Positions 36,190 through 48,739 of a stretch of DNA of 64,000 nucleotides are shown piece after piece. Source of the stretch: Eucalyptus grandis (taxonomy: Eukaryota; Streptophyta; Magnoliopsida; Myrtales; Myrtaceae); contig NC_052619.1 of assembly GCF_016545825.1 (NCBI RefSeq), positions 7,021,501 to 7,085,500 on the forward strand, in the 5' to 3' direction. The notes under the pieces were generated by a model. That model searched no databases and was not told where the DNA came from. It saw nothing but the letters and a program-made list of their open reading frames with translations. Positions within the stretch are counted from its first letter, which is position 1, and every line of letters starts with the position of its first letter. The position numbers and the translations under genes were made by a program.

Positions 36190-36827
36190 CCCCTCTCTCT
36201 CTCTTTCGTCCTCGAAGTCGCGCCTCTCTTCCAACAAACCCCGACGCCGATGCCCCTCCGCCGGTTGCCTCCGTCGGCGTCGGAGTCCGTCACCCCGTTT
36301 ACTCCGCCTCCACCTACGCGCCCGACGCCAACGCGTCGAACCACGACAGTGAAAATGGAGGAGAGAGAAACGACGAAGTCTGGACATGGGTCGTCGCGTC
36401 GGTCGCGTTCCGGCTCGCCCTCGTCTACCTCCCCAGGAACCTCTACCTGTCCACCTGCCTCGAGGTCCTCGGCCCTCTCACCAGCATTTGCCACCGTAAC
36501 GCCGCCTCTTTTCGCTCCGTCGATCAATTCCCGATCCCCGATCCCCAATCCCCTACCCCCTCCTCCCTTGAAATCTTGGAGGTCCATTTTCTGATACGAT
36601 TTATGGTTTTTCTTGTTTGTGCCGCCTGCAGTTGGCAAAGGCTACTGGTTGAAGCAGTCGGTGATGTCTCCCTACGCAGGTTCGTCTCCGTTCGATCTCT
36701 GTAGGATGGAAGCTGCTTGTTTGCCTACTGGTGTGTCGCTGTTTGCTGCTTTGATCCCTTCCATAGGTTCCATGTATCACGGTTCTCCTTTGCTGTTGCT
36801 TGTTCTCGGACCTCTCGCTGTCAAAAG
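36190..36827 (+). pseudogene. PIGU: Captured PIG-U fragment, exons 1-3
   Basis: PIG-U is a multi-pass membrane subunit of the ER GPI transamidase that attaches GPI anchors. Exon 1 ends at 36495 and holds VWTWVVASVAFRLALVYLP and EVLGPLTSI, the first membrane segment. Exon 2 is 36632-36679 (GKGYWLKQSVMSPYAG) and exon 3 is 36767-36827 (SMYHGSPLLLLVLGPLAVKR). The splice junctions (CACC/gtaacg...ctgcag/TTGG; GCAG/gttcgt...catag/GTTCC; AAAAG/gtaact) join in frame. Family members run to over 400 residues with several more membrane segments; none follows here. The nearest ATG (36355) is out of frame with the homology, and an in-frame stop lies at 36186. It is a 5' fragment inside the Pack-MULE and cannot encode a working subunit. 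Confidence 0.85.
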
Positions 36828-37090
36828 GTAACTATCGGAGTATAATCGCCGATGCATTTTGAAGGCTAGGTTGATTGTGAGCTTTGCTGGTTATCTGCTA
36901 GAACTAAATTAGATTTATCTGGCGTTATCGAAGCGGGTTGTTTTCGATTCCAGAAATTGAATTTCTTTTTAGGGGGGTTTTAGTTTCTTGCGTGTTGTGA
37001 AGTTAATTATGTTCTGTAGCTTTCTCATGATGCAAGGTTCGCCCTTTTTTTGTGGGTGTTTGCTGCTTGTATTAGTAGATCTTTCCAAGT

Positions 37091-37212
37091 GGTGAAGTCG
37101 CGGTCTTTGCAGTCGGCGAACTGGATAGTGGTGCACAAAGCGATAAGGGCGATAAAGGATCTGGACGCCCTGTTCTCTTCCCTGAATCCGGAGTACTACG
37201 ACATCCTCATGA
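37091..37212 (+). pseudogene. Exon-like segment of unknown origin in the Pack-MULE
   Basis: The segment is open and shows SANWIVVHKAIRAIKDLDAL and FSSLNPEYYDIL, flanked by an acceptor-like TTCCAAG and a donor GTGAGT. It does not continue the PIG-U sequence as I know it. I do not recognise the family. It may be a third capture or a real exon of a chimeric transcript. Confidence 0.4.
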
Positions 37213-37213
37213 A

Positions 37214-39880
37214 GTGAGTGTTGCGCTATCTTTTCCCTGTTTTCCGTACCCGTTCGTTGTCGATGCTTGTTCGGATTTATTGCTTCGTGTTTGCTTAGTA
37301 ATCTTTACTGTGGAATTGAAATGTTTGGAGTGATGGTAGCAATTTAAGGCACAGGGGATGGTTTCTTGTTTCCATTAAGTTTGTAGCGCTTGAAGGCACA
37401 AGTGATATCAATGCCGAAATGCCACTGTGTGTGTGGTGGGTTTGTGAAGGGCTTAATCTTTTCACTCAACTGTCTTGTTCTTTCAATGGGACATTTGAGT
37501 ACTCCTGTAGTCCCTTGATACAGATTAACATAAGGATCATGGGCTCATTGGGTAGTGACGATTATGCCTAATGATTATCGATTGTGAAGGGCTTAATTAT
37601 TGAGCTGTTTGTTGTGGCTGCAGCTTTTGGTAGAGATATTTAATAAAGATAAAGAATTCATGGGTGATGTAATGACTAGAAACAGCAAACCGTCTCTTCA
37701 GTTCATTGGTTTATCTATGTCATCAGGGTTGGCACGTTAGGATCTCTGAAGACTTAACGTTTTTTTTCCCCCAACGACTTAGTTTGATATTCATTTTCTT
37801 ATTTCTGGTGTTCAAACCTACAAATAATTGGGTGAGAATAACTCAAACTAATGAAGCGATCTTGGAAGAATTACCATTTATGAAATTTGACCATAACTTT
37901 GCTAAGGAATAGCCTACTACTTTGGTTTAGGTTATCAGTTTCTCAATTTTGCTTATGAAGAATAGGTTGCGCCAGTAACTACTATTAATTGTATGCTTTG
38001 GCTGATCATAGTCTATCTATTTAAGGCCTTGTTAAAATGTTTGTGTTGTTGTATTGTGAATTCACTGAATTATGCTACTTGTGATTGCTCTACTTATTTG
38101 TTGACACCCCATTTTTGAAGAAACAAACCTTGTTAAACTATGCAAGGCAGTCAAGTTAGAGTGTATAGGGATTCCTATTCCCAAAGAAGAACCCTTTTAG
38201 AGGCTATGCTCAGACTAAGCTGGACTTTCTTTATTGCTACAATATGATTTGTATTAGGCATTCTAGTTGCCTCTTCCCAAGGATCGGTACCAATGCTTTG
38301 TTTGGGAAGGAGGGAGGGGAAGGAAAATTGGGGTAAAGTTTGAAACTTTGGCGCAGAGAGGACAGAAATTTAAATTTTCTTTCCATTTTCATCCCATCCT
38401 TGCCTTCTAAACGAAGGATAAGAATGATAGACTAGAGAGGATAAAGCAGGGCAGGTAAGGTTGTCAATTTGGAATAGATGGTAAGATATGCTCAATGATA
38501 GTTGCTCCTGTCCTGGGGTTATATGTGTTAATGCTTGGGGTGGTTGTGGATCTAGAGTAGCAGAAGCAACTCCTGGTTTAGATCGTCTTAAAACTATGAT
38601 GACGTGTAGCTTTCCCTGAATTCTAGACAAGGCATTTCATCAATTTTATTGACAAAGTCCTTATCGGTTGTTTCTTTGTTGGTTGTATTGAGTGCCAAAA
38701 TCTAGTCATGCAATCTAGTCCTAAAAGATCTCCTTTCTAGATCAAATCCCTGAGACTTCTGAGTAGGTTGATCTAATGGTATTTCTGTTCTGAGTGATTG
38801 GAAGGAGAGAGGAATTAAATTGACAACTTTTGGGGTTAGCTTGATCTCAAGGCCGGTGTGCAGGAGTAGAATAATTTTGTTTCTGCAGGATTCTGGTTTA
38901 GATTCCATTTTCACCAAGGTGCCATACTCTATTGGCTTGCCATAGTCTTCACAACTCAGCCAGAAAAAATGTAGTACCATGTTCATTCGTCTCGTGTGTT
39001 CTTCTCACTCACTGAATTTTGGCATATAATGATCATACAAGACAATTGCATGCTGTTTTCCCCAGTCTCCCTGCAGTAATGTATTTAAAATTCCTTCCTG
39101 TCCATAACAGTGTCATTTGACCAGATAAATTGCGTTTGATAGCACGATACTTTTCTTTCTGGTTGGAGAACATGTTCCTTCTTTTCATCAGCACTCGAAA
39201 CCTATCTTATTCTATGGATACTGCAAATATGACTTATTGGCTTGTCAATGCTTAAGACTGGCTTAGAGCATTATCTAACTCTCCTTGAAGAATTATATGC
39301 AAATGCTCTGGGGATGTTTCTTTATCGCTATTGGTACTTGAGTTAGTCTAAACTGACAAGATGGTATACAACAAAAATTGTCTTGAGGTCATCATCAAAG
39401 TACTTGAATGTTCTTACGGCTGTGAACATCGTCATTTAGGACTGGTCATTAAGTAGATGGGATTTGATGGCATCTGTTGTTTGCCTTATGTATGTACGCT
39501 TAACATGTATTTTACTTTGACCTTCAGGCTCATCATGCAACTATGGTCTCATGACCAGCAAATTGAGCATTGTCTTCTAATTTTACCATGGTTAACTGAG
39601 ATTAAAGGTAGATATATTTATTGACCAGTTGATTTTGTTGTTTGGCTGGCCAATAAGACTGATTTGAGGAGAGCAGAGTTTCCCCATGTATTATTCATTC
39701 CTCATTTAATCGTTACCATCTTGCTTGGATTACCGTTATTGTTAAGGCCTTTGATGGAATTAAACATGCATTCCTTCTCTAGTGAGTAGTAAGAGAATTC
39801 AGTGTGCAAATGCTATCGTTGTTGTAGTTCGTGTGTGCTACGTTTCGTTCGTTAATGCCTTCTTCTTTTCCCACGTACAG
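37214..39880. other. Non-coding interior of the Pack-MULE
   Basis: This 2.7-kb stretch has intron-like composition and no convincing exon on either strand. Short open frames at 37706-37912 (plus) and 38370-38986 (minus) have no recognisable content. Confidence 0.45.
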
Positions 39881-39904
39881 CATATCTGCAAAACCAGAAC
39901 CTAC

Positions 39905-42511
39905 CTCATTAATTTGATCCTCTAGTTGCTTGCCAGATACTTGTACAGAGGCTTGTCTACAGGGGATCGACCCACCTGTGACCAGTGCCTGTGGATTCAC
40001 AAAAGACTCACGGAGAGGGCCGGCTTGGGGTGCATACTTCGTTCCCTAGCAAACACCACAAATACAGTATGATGATTATTGCTATCGTGATCTGAAGAGA
40101 GAAAAGTGCCCACTGTATCATGCATTAATAAGAACAAGGTTCACGTACAAGGTTCAATTTGGTTCCTAAAAATAAAAGAAGTGTTATGGACGCACAAGGT
40201 TCACGTACACTTCTATTGAAAGTGTGGCAGTGACACAAGGGGAGGTTAGTAAACTATGGCAGGTGGGAAAACTACCTAGCCGCCAATAAGCAATATCATT
40301 ACCATTAAGTGCTCAGAGAAGGTCTGTATCATGCATTAATAAGAACTATCGATTTCAGGTTTGAACATAATTGGTCAATTGGCAACAAGAAAGTACATGT
40401 GGGAAGACTAGTACTTAGCCAGCTTGTGGATGGCTTTGGGAAGACAAGTGTTCTCCCACCACTTATAAGCACGATCATTTCAGACAAATAGACTATCGTG
40501 CACATAAGGGAAAATGGTAAGTATAGTCTCTGTCAGCATCCCAATAGAAATGACTAAAGAGATAGGAACTTACCAATGATGGGAGCATCATGTACAAGGA
40601 GACTTGATTCGCAAGTTCCAAAACTTCTTCATCTGAAGCAGATGCTGCAAACTTCTTCAGCAGAAGAGCCCTCTCATGTGGGCCTGCCAAGTAGTAACTA
40701 AATGTGAAAGAATCTGGAACTGCTTTTCCAACACTTGGCATACTCTTGGAATTTGAATTTCGCATTTTAGTACATTCAGAATCTGAAAAAAGTTTCTCTG
40801 CAGTTTCAATATTCTTCAATATCACGTCTGGGCGAGTCCCGAAACTATCCTTAGCCTGATCAACATTTAGATCGTGTCAGATCAAGAGAACTTCACAAGA
40901 CAGAAGCAAGCTTTAGAGCCAACTTTTTTCTATTGAAAGAAAAACAACAAAAAAAGTCGGAAGCTATTAACATAGAAATATCGCTTCCTGACGTCACAGA
41001 AAAAAGATTCAACTTTGTCAAGGCAGTTCAATGACAAATGCTTAACACTGGAGGTGACACTCAGATTTTGTCAAAAAAAAAAAATGTAGTGGTGATAGGA
41101 TTAAAAGGAAGATACAACGACTTACCTTTTCACCCACAATACTCCAGATACCATCACTACCTTCTTCTATGTCAGAAGCGGATGAATTGTCAATAGCTAA
41201 GTGTACAGGTGAGTCCTGGCATTACAGGAAAATATTCATTAAAGAAATCATATCCACATAAATGTCAAACAAACTCGACAAAAGGTACCTTATAATGATC
41301 CTCAATGGATGAAGAAGGGTGCAAGACCTTTGGACTGTATAAATAACCTTCTATGCCATCATCAGTTCCACTGGTACTAACCAAACTTATTTTCCTTAAA
41401 AGGCCTAGATTCTCCATCTTTTGAGGCACTTAGGGGCTTCTCATCCACCACTTCCCCGTCAATGTGAAGCTGTAAAAGTTCACTTGAGACCTGCCATGAA
41501 GATAGAACTTTGAGCAATTTACAAAGGGAAAAAGGCCTTGAGAGTAAGAAACCTAGGAAAGACAATGACATCATAAGATTGACAAGAGACTTTCGGTTGA
41601 GCACCATTTATGCAATCTAAAATTCTACTCTATCTCTTTCATCAGACCAACAAGGAGACATAGACTTACATGAAATTTTGAAGATAACAATTCTTGTCCA
41701 AGATCCTCCAGATAACGCATGCAATTAGTTGATCACAAGCACTCCAATGAATATGAATAGAATCATACTCCATGTCTGTACTCTATAAAAGCTTGTTCTT
41801 TTCAACCACATTGAAAGTGCAACAGTTCTACGTGCTATTTGAATATCCATCCAATACGCCTTACTTTTATATATTTGAAGATCATGCACCATTCATACAA
41901 TTCCAATTACATCTGAAAATGATTGGTTAAAGGTAAAACAGACAGATAAAATGTTTAGTAACAACTTGCTTCAGCTCGACGGCTCGAACTAATAAGTAGT
42001 AAACATGACAGACATTAATGCGCTCAGCTATAGCCATAAATCGAGACCGACATACACAACCCGAGAGCCGAGCAACGGTGATCGATCCAAATCAATGCCA
42101 AGCATCCCTCCAAATCACAAAATCCAACAACCGGTGAGTGATTAATCGCTAAAACAACCGCCAAACAAGCAACTCATAACACCTAACCTCTCCAAACATA
42201 AAAAATTCACAGAATTGAGAAACGAACACCGTCCCTCCCATAAAAAACCAACAAACCAAAAAGGGACGAAAAAAGATGGAAAAACGGCGGCTTTCCTCTA
42301 CCTGACGGAAAATGGTACAAGGGAAAGTGGCGGACTTCAAGAGATAAACCCAGAAGTAGAAAAGCAAGGACCCATCTTCTCCTTCTTCTCCTTCATCTCG
42401 TTCTTGTTCTTCCTTCTTCTCTACTTCGACGTCGAGCCTGAAATCACCGAGCAAAGAGTAACGACTCAGGTCGATCGTGCTCTCGCCGTCCGCCACCAGT
42501 ATATCTAACAT
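39905..42511 (-). pseudogene. Captured unrecognised gene, five exons, one frameshift
   Basis: Five exons can be placed by splice sites, every junction between codons: 42302-42511, 41289-41490, 41126-41215, 40574-40855 and 39905-40045. The start is MLDILVADGESTIDLSRYSL; an acidic run (EKKEEQERDEGEEGEDG) and a hydrophobic FYFWVYLLKSATFPCTIFRQ follow in exon 1. Later parts include SSELLQLHIDGEVVDEKPLS, DSFTFSYYLAGPHERALLLK and RESFVNPQALVTGGSIPCRQ. The N-terminal half is reminiscent of a LamG/concanavalin-like fold, but that is only an impression. Exon 2 is 202 bp: its first and last parts read in different frames, with the shift near 41395-41440, and all other exons are multiples of three. The gene probably continues beyond 39905 in its source locus. 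Confidence 0.6.
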
Positions 42512-42539
42512 CGCAAACCCCTTTTGCTTCAAAATCCTT

Positions 42540-43230
42540 GGCTACGTACTCGAGCCCGAAATCGGGACCGAATAAGGAGTAGAAGACAAAGAAGGTCTAG
42601 AGGGCGTCGGCGCCGGCGATTTCGGAGCCGCGGCTGGAAAGTCGATGACGGCGACGAGGGACGAGGTGAGGAGGGAAGCGCTTAGGGTGAGTGAGAGGGC
42701 TCGAGACGAGAGGAAGGGGGCGCTCGGAGTGAGTGAGAGGGCTCGGGACAGAGAGGAGAGGAGTGCTTGAGGAAGAGAGAGGCGAAGCGGGAAGAAATAG
42801 CGCGCTCCATTGAAAAAAAGAGAGAAAAATGCAGCAGGCCTCTCCTTCTTCGCCGCGCCGTCGACCCCGCCCAAGTCCGCCGAGATCTCCCTCGCGACCG
42901 AGCGGGCCAGCGTCGGGGACAACGCCCGTCAGCGGCGGGAGCCCGGTGCCGCTCGGGAACGAGACCGAGATGATAGAGGCGGATGGCCAGCGACGCTTTT
43001 GGGCGGGCGCAGGCCGAGGCGGAGGTCCGGAGCCGAAGCCGGAGCCGGAGCCGGAGAAGGAGGCGGAGGAGGTGGGATGCGCGGAGAAGGAAACAGAGGA
43101 GGCTCTGAGCGTTTTTTTTTTTACGAGAAGAGGAGAGAGAACCTGCCCATTTAAGTGAGGAGAGAGAAAAAAATTTGAGCGGGAGGAATACGCTGATCCT
43201 CCTTTCGAGCCGAGCCGAGCCGCCCAAAAA
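42540..43230 (-). other. G+C-rich leader region of the captured minus-strand gene
   Basis: The stretch between the right terminal repeat and the MLDILV start is G+C-rich, contains CCGGAG repeats near 43020-43070, and has open frames on both strands from composition. It may be the captured promoter or leader, possibly with a leader intron. No protein domain is seen. Confidence 0.4.
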
Positions 43231-43531
43231 CCAGCCCTTTTCTCATTTTCGGGGGGTCCCGCTCGAGACAGTTGTTAGTATCTGAGTGGTTTCTGTGTGC
43301 CAGGTCAGCAGATGACGTGGCGCGCACGAACCACTGAATATTTTCTCCATAAAGAGAGATCCTTGGCAACAAGATTGCACATTGTTTGTCGCATCACAAC
43401 ACACTCTTTGTAGCAAACAACATCTTCAACACACACAACAATAGCTCTCTCTCCAATCCACAATGCCTGTTGACCTTCCGAGCCACATTATTGACAGGAA
43501 AGGCTTCAAACCTTCAAGCCAGTGCTGCACA

Positions 43532-46500
43532 CTAATGTGCACCATGGCAGCACTCGAACTTCACAATGTTCTTCATCACCCGGGGGCAAACCGGGCATTT
43601 CACATTCTCGGGCGCGTACCCGACCATGTTCGGGATGTAGAAGTGGTGGCACGTTTGGGGAGCCACCACCTTGTCGTGGTGCTCCTTGAGCGCGACGTCA
43701 AAGGTCTTGCCATCCACGTTCACTTGCTTCTTCCAGGTATCGTACTGGGCCAGCACCTTTGACGAGGAGGCCAAGGGCGTGTTGATCACCACACGGGTCC
43801 CCTTCGTGAGGAGGGCGAACCCGCCGTCCTTCTTGAAGTTGGTGTAGAGCTTGAGGATGTCTTGCAGCAGCGGGTCGAGGATGTCCGCTTTCCCCTGCAA
43901 CATGGAGAACATGCAGCTTTCGAGGCGAGTCCAGAAGAGCTGAATCTTCCCAACGTTATAGGCAACAATGGAGTTCCCGTCGTCGGAGATCTTCTTCAAG
44001 TGCACTTCCACCTCGTGCACTTCCTTTGTGTCTTCGCCTCCGTACAAGAAAATGAGCTTCTCCGATTTGATCTGATTGATCGATATAACAAAATCATAAT
44101 GTAACTCATTTAATTTTGAGCAGTTTAGTTGCTCTTTTGGGTTATTTGGATGACGCTTTTGTGACAGAGACATTGAAATTCACCATGCTTGTGTTAGTTC
44201 ACTTACCGCCTCTCGCACGTTAGGGGCAATGGAGTCGTTCACAAGGAGCTCGAACCAGCTGATGTCACGCCTCCTCCAAAGGGTCGCCACCACACCATCC
44301 GTGAAAGGAAATGCATTAAACCCCCACATCCTTATCATGCTCATTGCGTTCTGGGACTCGACCTTCCCTTGCGGATCCAACACCACCACGATAGGCTCGT
44401 TCCTAAAGTGCCACTTCTCCTTGATGATCCTGATGGCCACCTTGTTTATCAGTGTCGGGTAGTGTGTCGAGCACCACGGCATCTGCGACTGCAGGTTCTC
44501 GAAAACGTTGGGCAGGTCCTCGCTGTCTTGGTCCACAACCGGGATCCACAGGATCTCGTGATTCTCGTGGAACTTGGGCTCATTATAGATTTTCACCAGG
44601 ATCGAGAGGTCATGGGAAGATAGCTTCAGGTCAGAGATGAGCAGCAACACATTCTTCCTTCTGAGGTATTCAATCTTATCCTGTCGACCCATACGTAAAC
44701 CAGACATGATCAATCTCACTCCTTAAATTGGAAACAAAAGCATTCCTGATGAAATCGAAGTTAGGTGTTTAATTAAAGGCTAACCGTGTTCTTCTTGGAG
44801 CCAATGTAAAGCGGCTGAGGATCATCCTTGGTGTAAAACAGCGCCTTAATGAGCTCCACATTGTCCGTAGGCGCAGTAAAAAGCCGCTGCAGCCTCTGGT
44901 ACTCTCTAATCTCCTCTGGGTTAATAAACATTCTTCTATCAGATTCCGTCAGTCCGTTTTCATGAGTATCCATTGTGGCCTATTTGATTTGATTGCGGAT
45001 CTCGTAACTCACCCTTTTTTTGCTTAAAATCCTCCAGCTGCCTCTTGATGTTGTGGTGAATTATGTTCACTTTGCGAGCAAATGCGGGCAGATCTCGTCC
45101 CTTCGACCTAAGATCAAGAAATCAAATGACCATTCATTAGGAGGACGAGTTTTTCACTAAATTCGACAAAGAGCTAGCAGCGAAAGCACAAGAAGCATAC
45201 TCGTCGACTGGGGTAGTCGTAATAAGGTCAGTGAACCGGATCGAGCAACCAAGGACGGCGATGATGATCTGATAAACGCTGGAAGGAATGTCGATGACCT
45301 TGGCTAACTCCGGGACATCCTTGCTATCGTGGTCAAACTCCACGATGCACCGAGTCATTTCGAGCGTGGTCTTGATCAAGTCGTTGAGCACTCCGAACAC
45401 TTGGATCTTCTGCGTCTCGACTCGCTTCGTGATTGCAGGTAACCCCTTCAATACGGCCATGGACTCCGCGAGCTTGTCCGAGGGCTCGATCTGAGCGAGC
45501 CGCCAGAAGTCGCCGTAGTACAGCCCCAAGGACGACAGTGTGACCACGGCCTTAGTGACCAATGAGTAGCTCGATAGCTCGTGGAAAATCGAGGACATCG
45601 TTTCGCGCACATTCTTGGTATCCAAGGCTTTGCAAGTAATCTGTCAAAACGATTGTGAATGTGTTCGATAAATATTACATACTTTTGAAGTTGATCATCA
45701 TGGTGCTTTAATCTATGCCGAATAGGGTGATATTCACTATCTAGTAGATAAGTTTAGATCTAATGTCACGCTGGATTTTCAATAAAGCCCACAGGAATTT
45801 GGTAGATGTTTCACTTATTTATAATATAATGGTGCATATAAACTGGTTATGCCTAACACACCACATGAGAGATTAACCTTAATCTACTTAACCTATTGAC
45901 CATTAATTGATAATTACTGGTTCTCCCATTCTCGAAGAACGACCCCATTTTATTTGTAGAAAAACTAGAATTGGAAAAATATTTCCCTAATTTTAAGTTT
46001 TTTTACATTCAAACTAATGAGTCGATGATAAATGTTTTCATAATTAACAATACTTTATACTTCTCGTATCTTTCGCAATGGAAATAATAATAATAAAAAA
46101 TCCCTATTTTTCTAATCGAAGATACAAGAACATAATGATCACATTTCGGACAATTTTAATTTACCGAATAAATGGAACCAAAATTGCCTATACGAAGCCA
46201 CTCACACTTCACTCGGGGTTTAAACCGGACGTGCTCAAAAGTAGCTCTTTTAAGGCTAAGAATCAAATATGAAAAAGTGGTGGGCACACATATGTATAAA
46301 AATAGGAAAAGGACAGATTGCCGTCAGGTCCGTTATATTTTCCAATACCATATCCACATTTAATCTGAATTTTGGTATAAAAAAAGAAGAAGGAAAGTTC
46401 ATCGGGTAATTGCTATTTAAAATCATTTAAGCGAATGATTTGATTACTTTCCTTTTTTTTTTGGGACCTAAAACAACTGGCTAGCTCATTCTAAATCAAA

Positions 46501-47985
46501 TTATCGACTATATAGCTTAAGTTCATCGTAGCGACACCAAACCCTACACCAAACCGTACTCTTCGAGCACCCGATTATGGTTCGATGTGTGAGGCGTGAA
46601 GACAAATAATCGAGGGGCATTTCTAATGTCAGAGAACAATAAAAGCGATTATTGAAAGTGAATAACGTTTTCACTATACATTACCTGGCAAGTAACTTCG
46701 CTAATTGTCGATAGTGGGGGAGTGAAACCCTCCTTCGCAGGCTTAAATTCTGGGATCGCAGCTGGTGTCGAGCTTGCCTGCACAGATCCAACCTGGTTAG
46801 CTGCGAATTCAATTATTGTACGGTGATCGGTAGGAAGAAATCATTTAAATGGTGCCTCACATCGCTCAAGGAATGCTCAGGTGTAGCGTCGTAGCCTTAT
46901 GGATTTATTTCTCACCGCTCAAAATCAAAACTGACCCGTCCACCTCCACCTCATGTATGTTTGCTTTCCATAACAAGGATACCGTACTTTGGACTTAAAG
47001 CAAATCCTTAAAACACTTCGTCGTGACCCAATCTCACCGATCAAAATCACAAGGGATCCGTCCACCTCAACCTCGTGTACGTTTTCTTTCCATAACAAAG
47101 ATACTGTACTTGATATTCCATTTGCATTTTTACTCTATACATAAAGAAAAACAGTGCACCTTTTGCACCAAAACCAAAGAATTTTAAAATAGAAAAAAAT
47201 ATATATTTCAAGTTGCGAAAGTTATAAGAATTTTTTTTACGGTACTAGCAGAGGAAGAGGAAGAAGGAAAATAAAACAAAAGAAAAAAATATATAAAAAA
47301 TCACAATTTTAAAAAAAATATATATAAAAATAAAATTGTACATTTAACATCATCCATATCATATAAGACAATCGGAATCCATATTGGTAATTTCTAGCTG
47401 AAATTCTCAAAAAATTTAGAATTTAATTGACATCATTTGAAAACTTATAATTGAATGACACACATTTAATAGATATAAGACTTTTTTTACTCAACTTGAT
47501 AGGATAAGGACAGGGCCTGTGGGATCAGGGTAAGTAATGTTTAGGTAAAATTGAAATTTTTAACTCAATTAAATCACGATAATTTTGAAAAAAAAAATCC
47601 AAACTAGCTTTGATGTTTCGTCTCCGTGTGCTGATTATATAATGGAAAATGTGATCGGTTTCAATTAATTCTCGCGGGGCCCAAGTTTCTCATTCAACAT
47701 TTTCATATAATGTGACCCGACCCAACCAACAACATTTTTTCTCTTTACCTTGTTCAGGTTAACCACATTGTCGACAATGGCGGTAGAGCCCTTGAGGGTG
47801 TTCTCGACGAGGGCGAAGAGGGCCTGAACGTCGACGTCACTCTCGTCGGGGGCGTGAGTGTCGACCATCTCCTTCATGAACTTGTTGTCGTCGAAGACAG
47901 CGACCAGGCTGTTGAGGAGTCCCTGGTCGGGCTGCTTGGCTCGCTGAGAGCCGCCGAAGACCGCCGAGATGAGCCGGCCCGCCAT
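43532..47985 (-). CDS. SEO: Sieve element occlusion (SEO) gene 2, intact
   Basis: SEO proteins are subunits of phloem P-protein, which forms filaments in sieve elements and can plug them after injury. The coding exons are 47749-47985, 46685-46777, 45201-45640, 45013-45107, 44785-44915, 44207-44680 and 43532-44071, all with GT-AG junctions. Together they give 2010 bp, 669 residues, within the usual family range. The start MAGRLISAVFGGSQ precedes FDDNKFMKEMVDTHAPDESD, the SEO N-terminal signature (residues about 20-330). Residues 333-480 form the thioredoxin-like domain (RRKNVLLLISDLKL, ILWIPVVDQDSED, EPIVVVLDPQGKV). The C-terminal domain (480-669) ends CPVCPRVMKNIVKFECCHGAH with the conserved cysteines. 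A TATA box lies about 125 bp upstream. The SEO annotation is secure; which P-protein type it forms is not known. It is the only SEO copy here without frame breaks. Confidence 0.93.
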
Positions 47986-48108
47986 GTCAATGGAAGAGAG
48001 AAGAACGGAGGAGGGGTAGAAAGAGCTAGGGTTTCGAGAGGAAGAGGAGGGATGCAGGGGTGAGAAGCTGAGGCTTTTGTGTGATGAAAGTTGCCTGCTT
48101 GGGCACTC

Positions 48109-48116
48109 AATTTATA
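48109..48116 (-). promoter_or_regulatory. TATA box of SEO gene 2
   Basis: The minus strand reads CCGCTATAAATTGAGTG about 125 bp upstream of the ATG at 47985, matching the position in the other SEO copies. Confidence 0.65.
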
Positions 48117-48299
48117 GCGGTTGGAGTGGAGGAGAGGAACGAGGAGGCATGTGAGAAATTTGTTCGATTGTCGTGGGGACGGGAATGGGTAATTGGGTGA
48201 TGCTTTATCTTGTGGTCCTGAAGCTTATCTTCACAACGTTTAGAAGCTTCTATTATTGCACGTGTTCCCATGGAGAGAGATATACCAAGAAAAATTATT

Positions 48300-48585
48300 A
48301 TAAAAGTCATTAATTTATTATACGATAATCAATTTAATTTTTTTTTTTAATTTTTTCAATTTAATTTTAAATATTTTGATAATTTAGTCATAAAACTTTA
48401 AAGGATTTTCCAAACTAATCCAAAATCTTTTAATAAATTATCAATTTAGTTCCTCTTACTAATTTTGGCTGGATATTATTAATGTGGCGGCCCACTCAAT
48501 ACCCAAATCCTACTTTTTTTTTTTTTTTTTCTGCCCCACTTATTCCTACTCTACACTCACTCTTGACTTTTGCCCTGAAGAACCT
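48300..48585. repeat. A+T-rich dispersed repeat fragment
   Basis: It contains TTTTTTCAATTTAATTTTAA and AATTTAGTCATAAAACTTTA-type phrases that recur in weaker form at about 59385-59470, which suggests a shared non-autonomous repeat. Boundaries were not resolved. Confidence 0.4.
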
Positions 48586-48589
48586 TTGC

Positions 48590-48735
48590 AGGCGTGGAGT
48601 CAGCCCACTCAAAACTTACGCGTTACCACCCCATCCCCCATCTGAGAATGTGGGAATTTGAACCCCTCATCTCCCCCTTCCATGTTGGAATGGTGGCCAC
48701 TAGGGTGAATCCCAGTGGTTCCCAGCATCCTACTT
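48590..48735 (-). mobile_element. SINE-like tRNA-derived repeat 2
   Basis: The minus strand has CCTAGTGGCCACCATTCC (A-box-like) and, about 30 bp later, GAGGGGTTCAAATTCCC (B box). It resembles the heads at 24738-24880 and 57760-57930. Tail and target duplication are not clear. Confidence 0.55.
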
Positions 48736-48739
48736 GAGG

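Larger units (their letters stand above)
35792..43347. mobile_element. Pack-MULE, 7.56 kb, with captured host gene pieces
   Basis: The element is bounded by an exact 9-bp duplication, CATAAAGAG (35783-35791 and 43348-43356), the Mutator-type length. The ends start GAGAGAATATTCAGTGG on the left and GAGAAAATATTCAGTGG on the right when reversed. The two repeats stay nearly identical for about 75 bp (GTGCGCGCCACGTCATCTGC, TGACCTGGC, AACCACTCAG) and remain alignable for about 200 bp (GGCTCGGCT repeats). Inside are plus-strand PIG-U exons and minus-strand exons of another gene, both with introns, both starting near an end and pointing inward. No MULE transposase (MURA) is recognised, so it would be non-autonomous. 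Confidence 0.9.

Noticed and set aside
35812..36638. 260-codon plus-strand and 231-codon minus-strand frames
   Set aside because: They come from (CT)n(CTC)n and CCGCC-type composition. The biologically meaningful frame here is the PIG-U one, which these do not follow.
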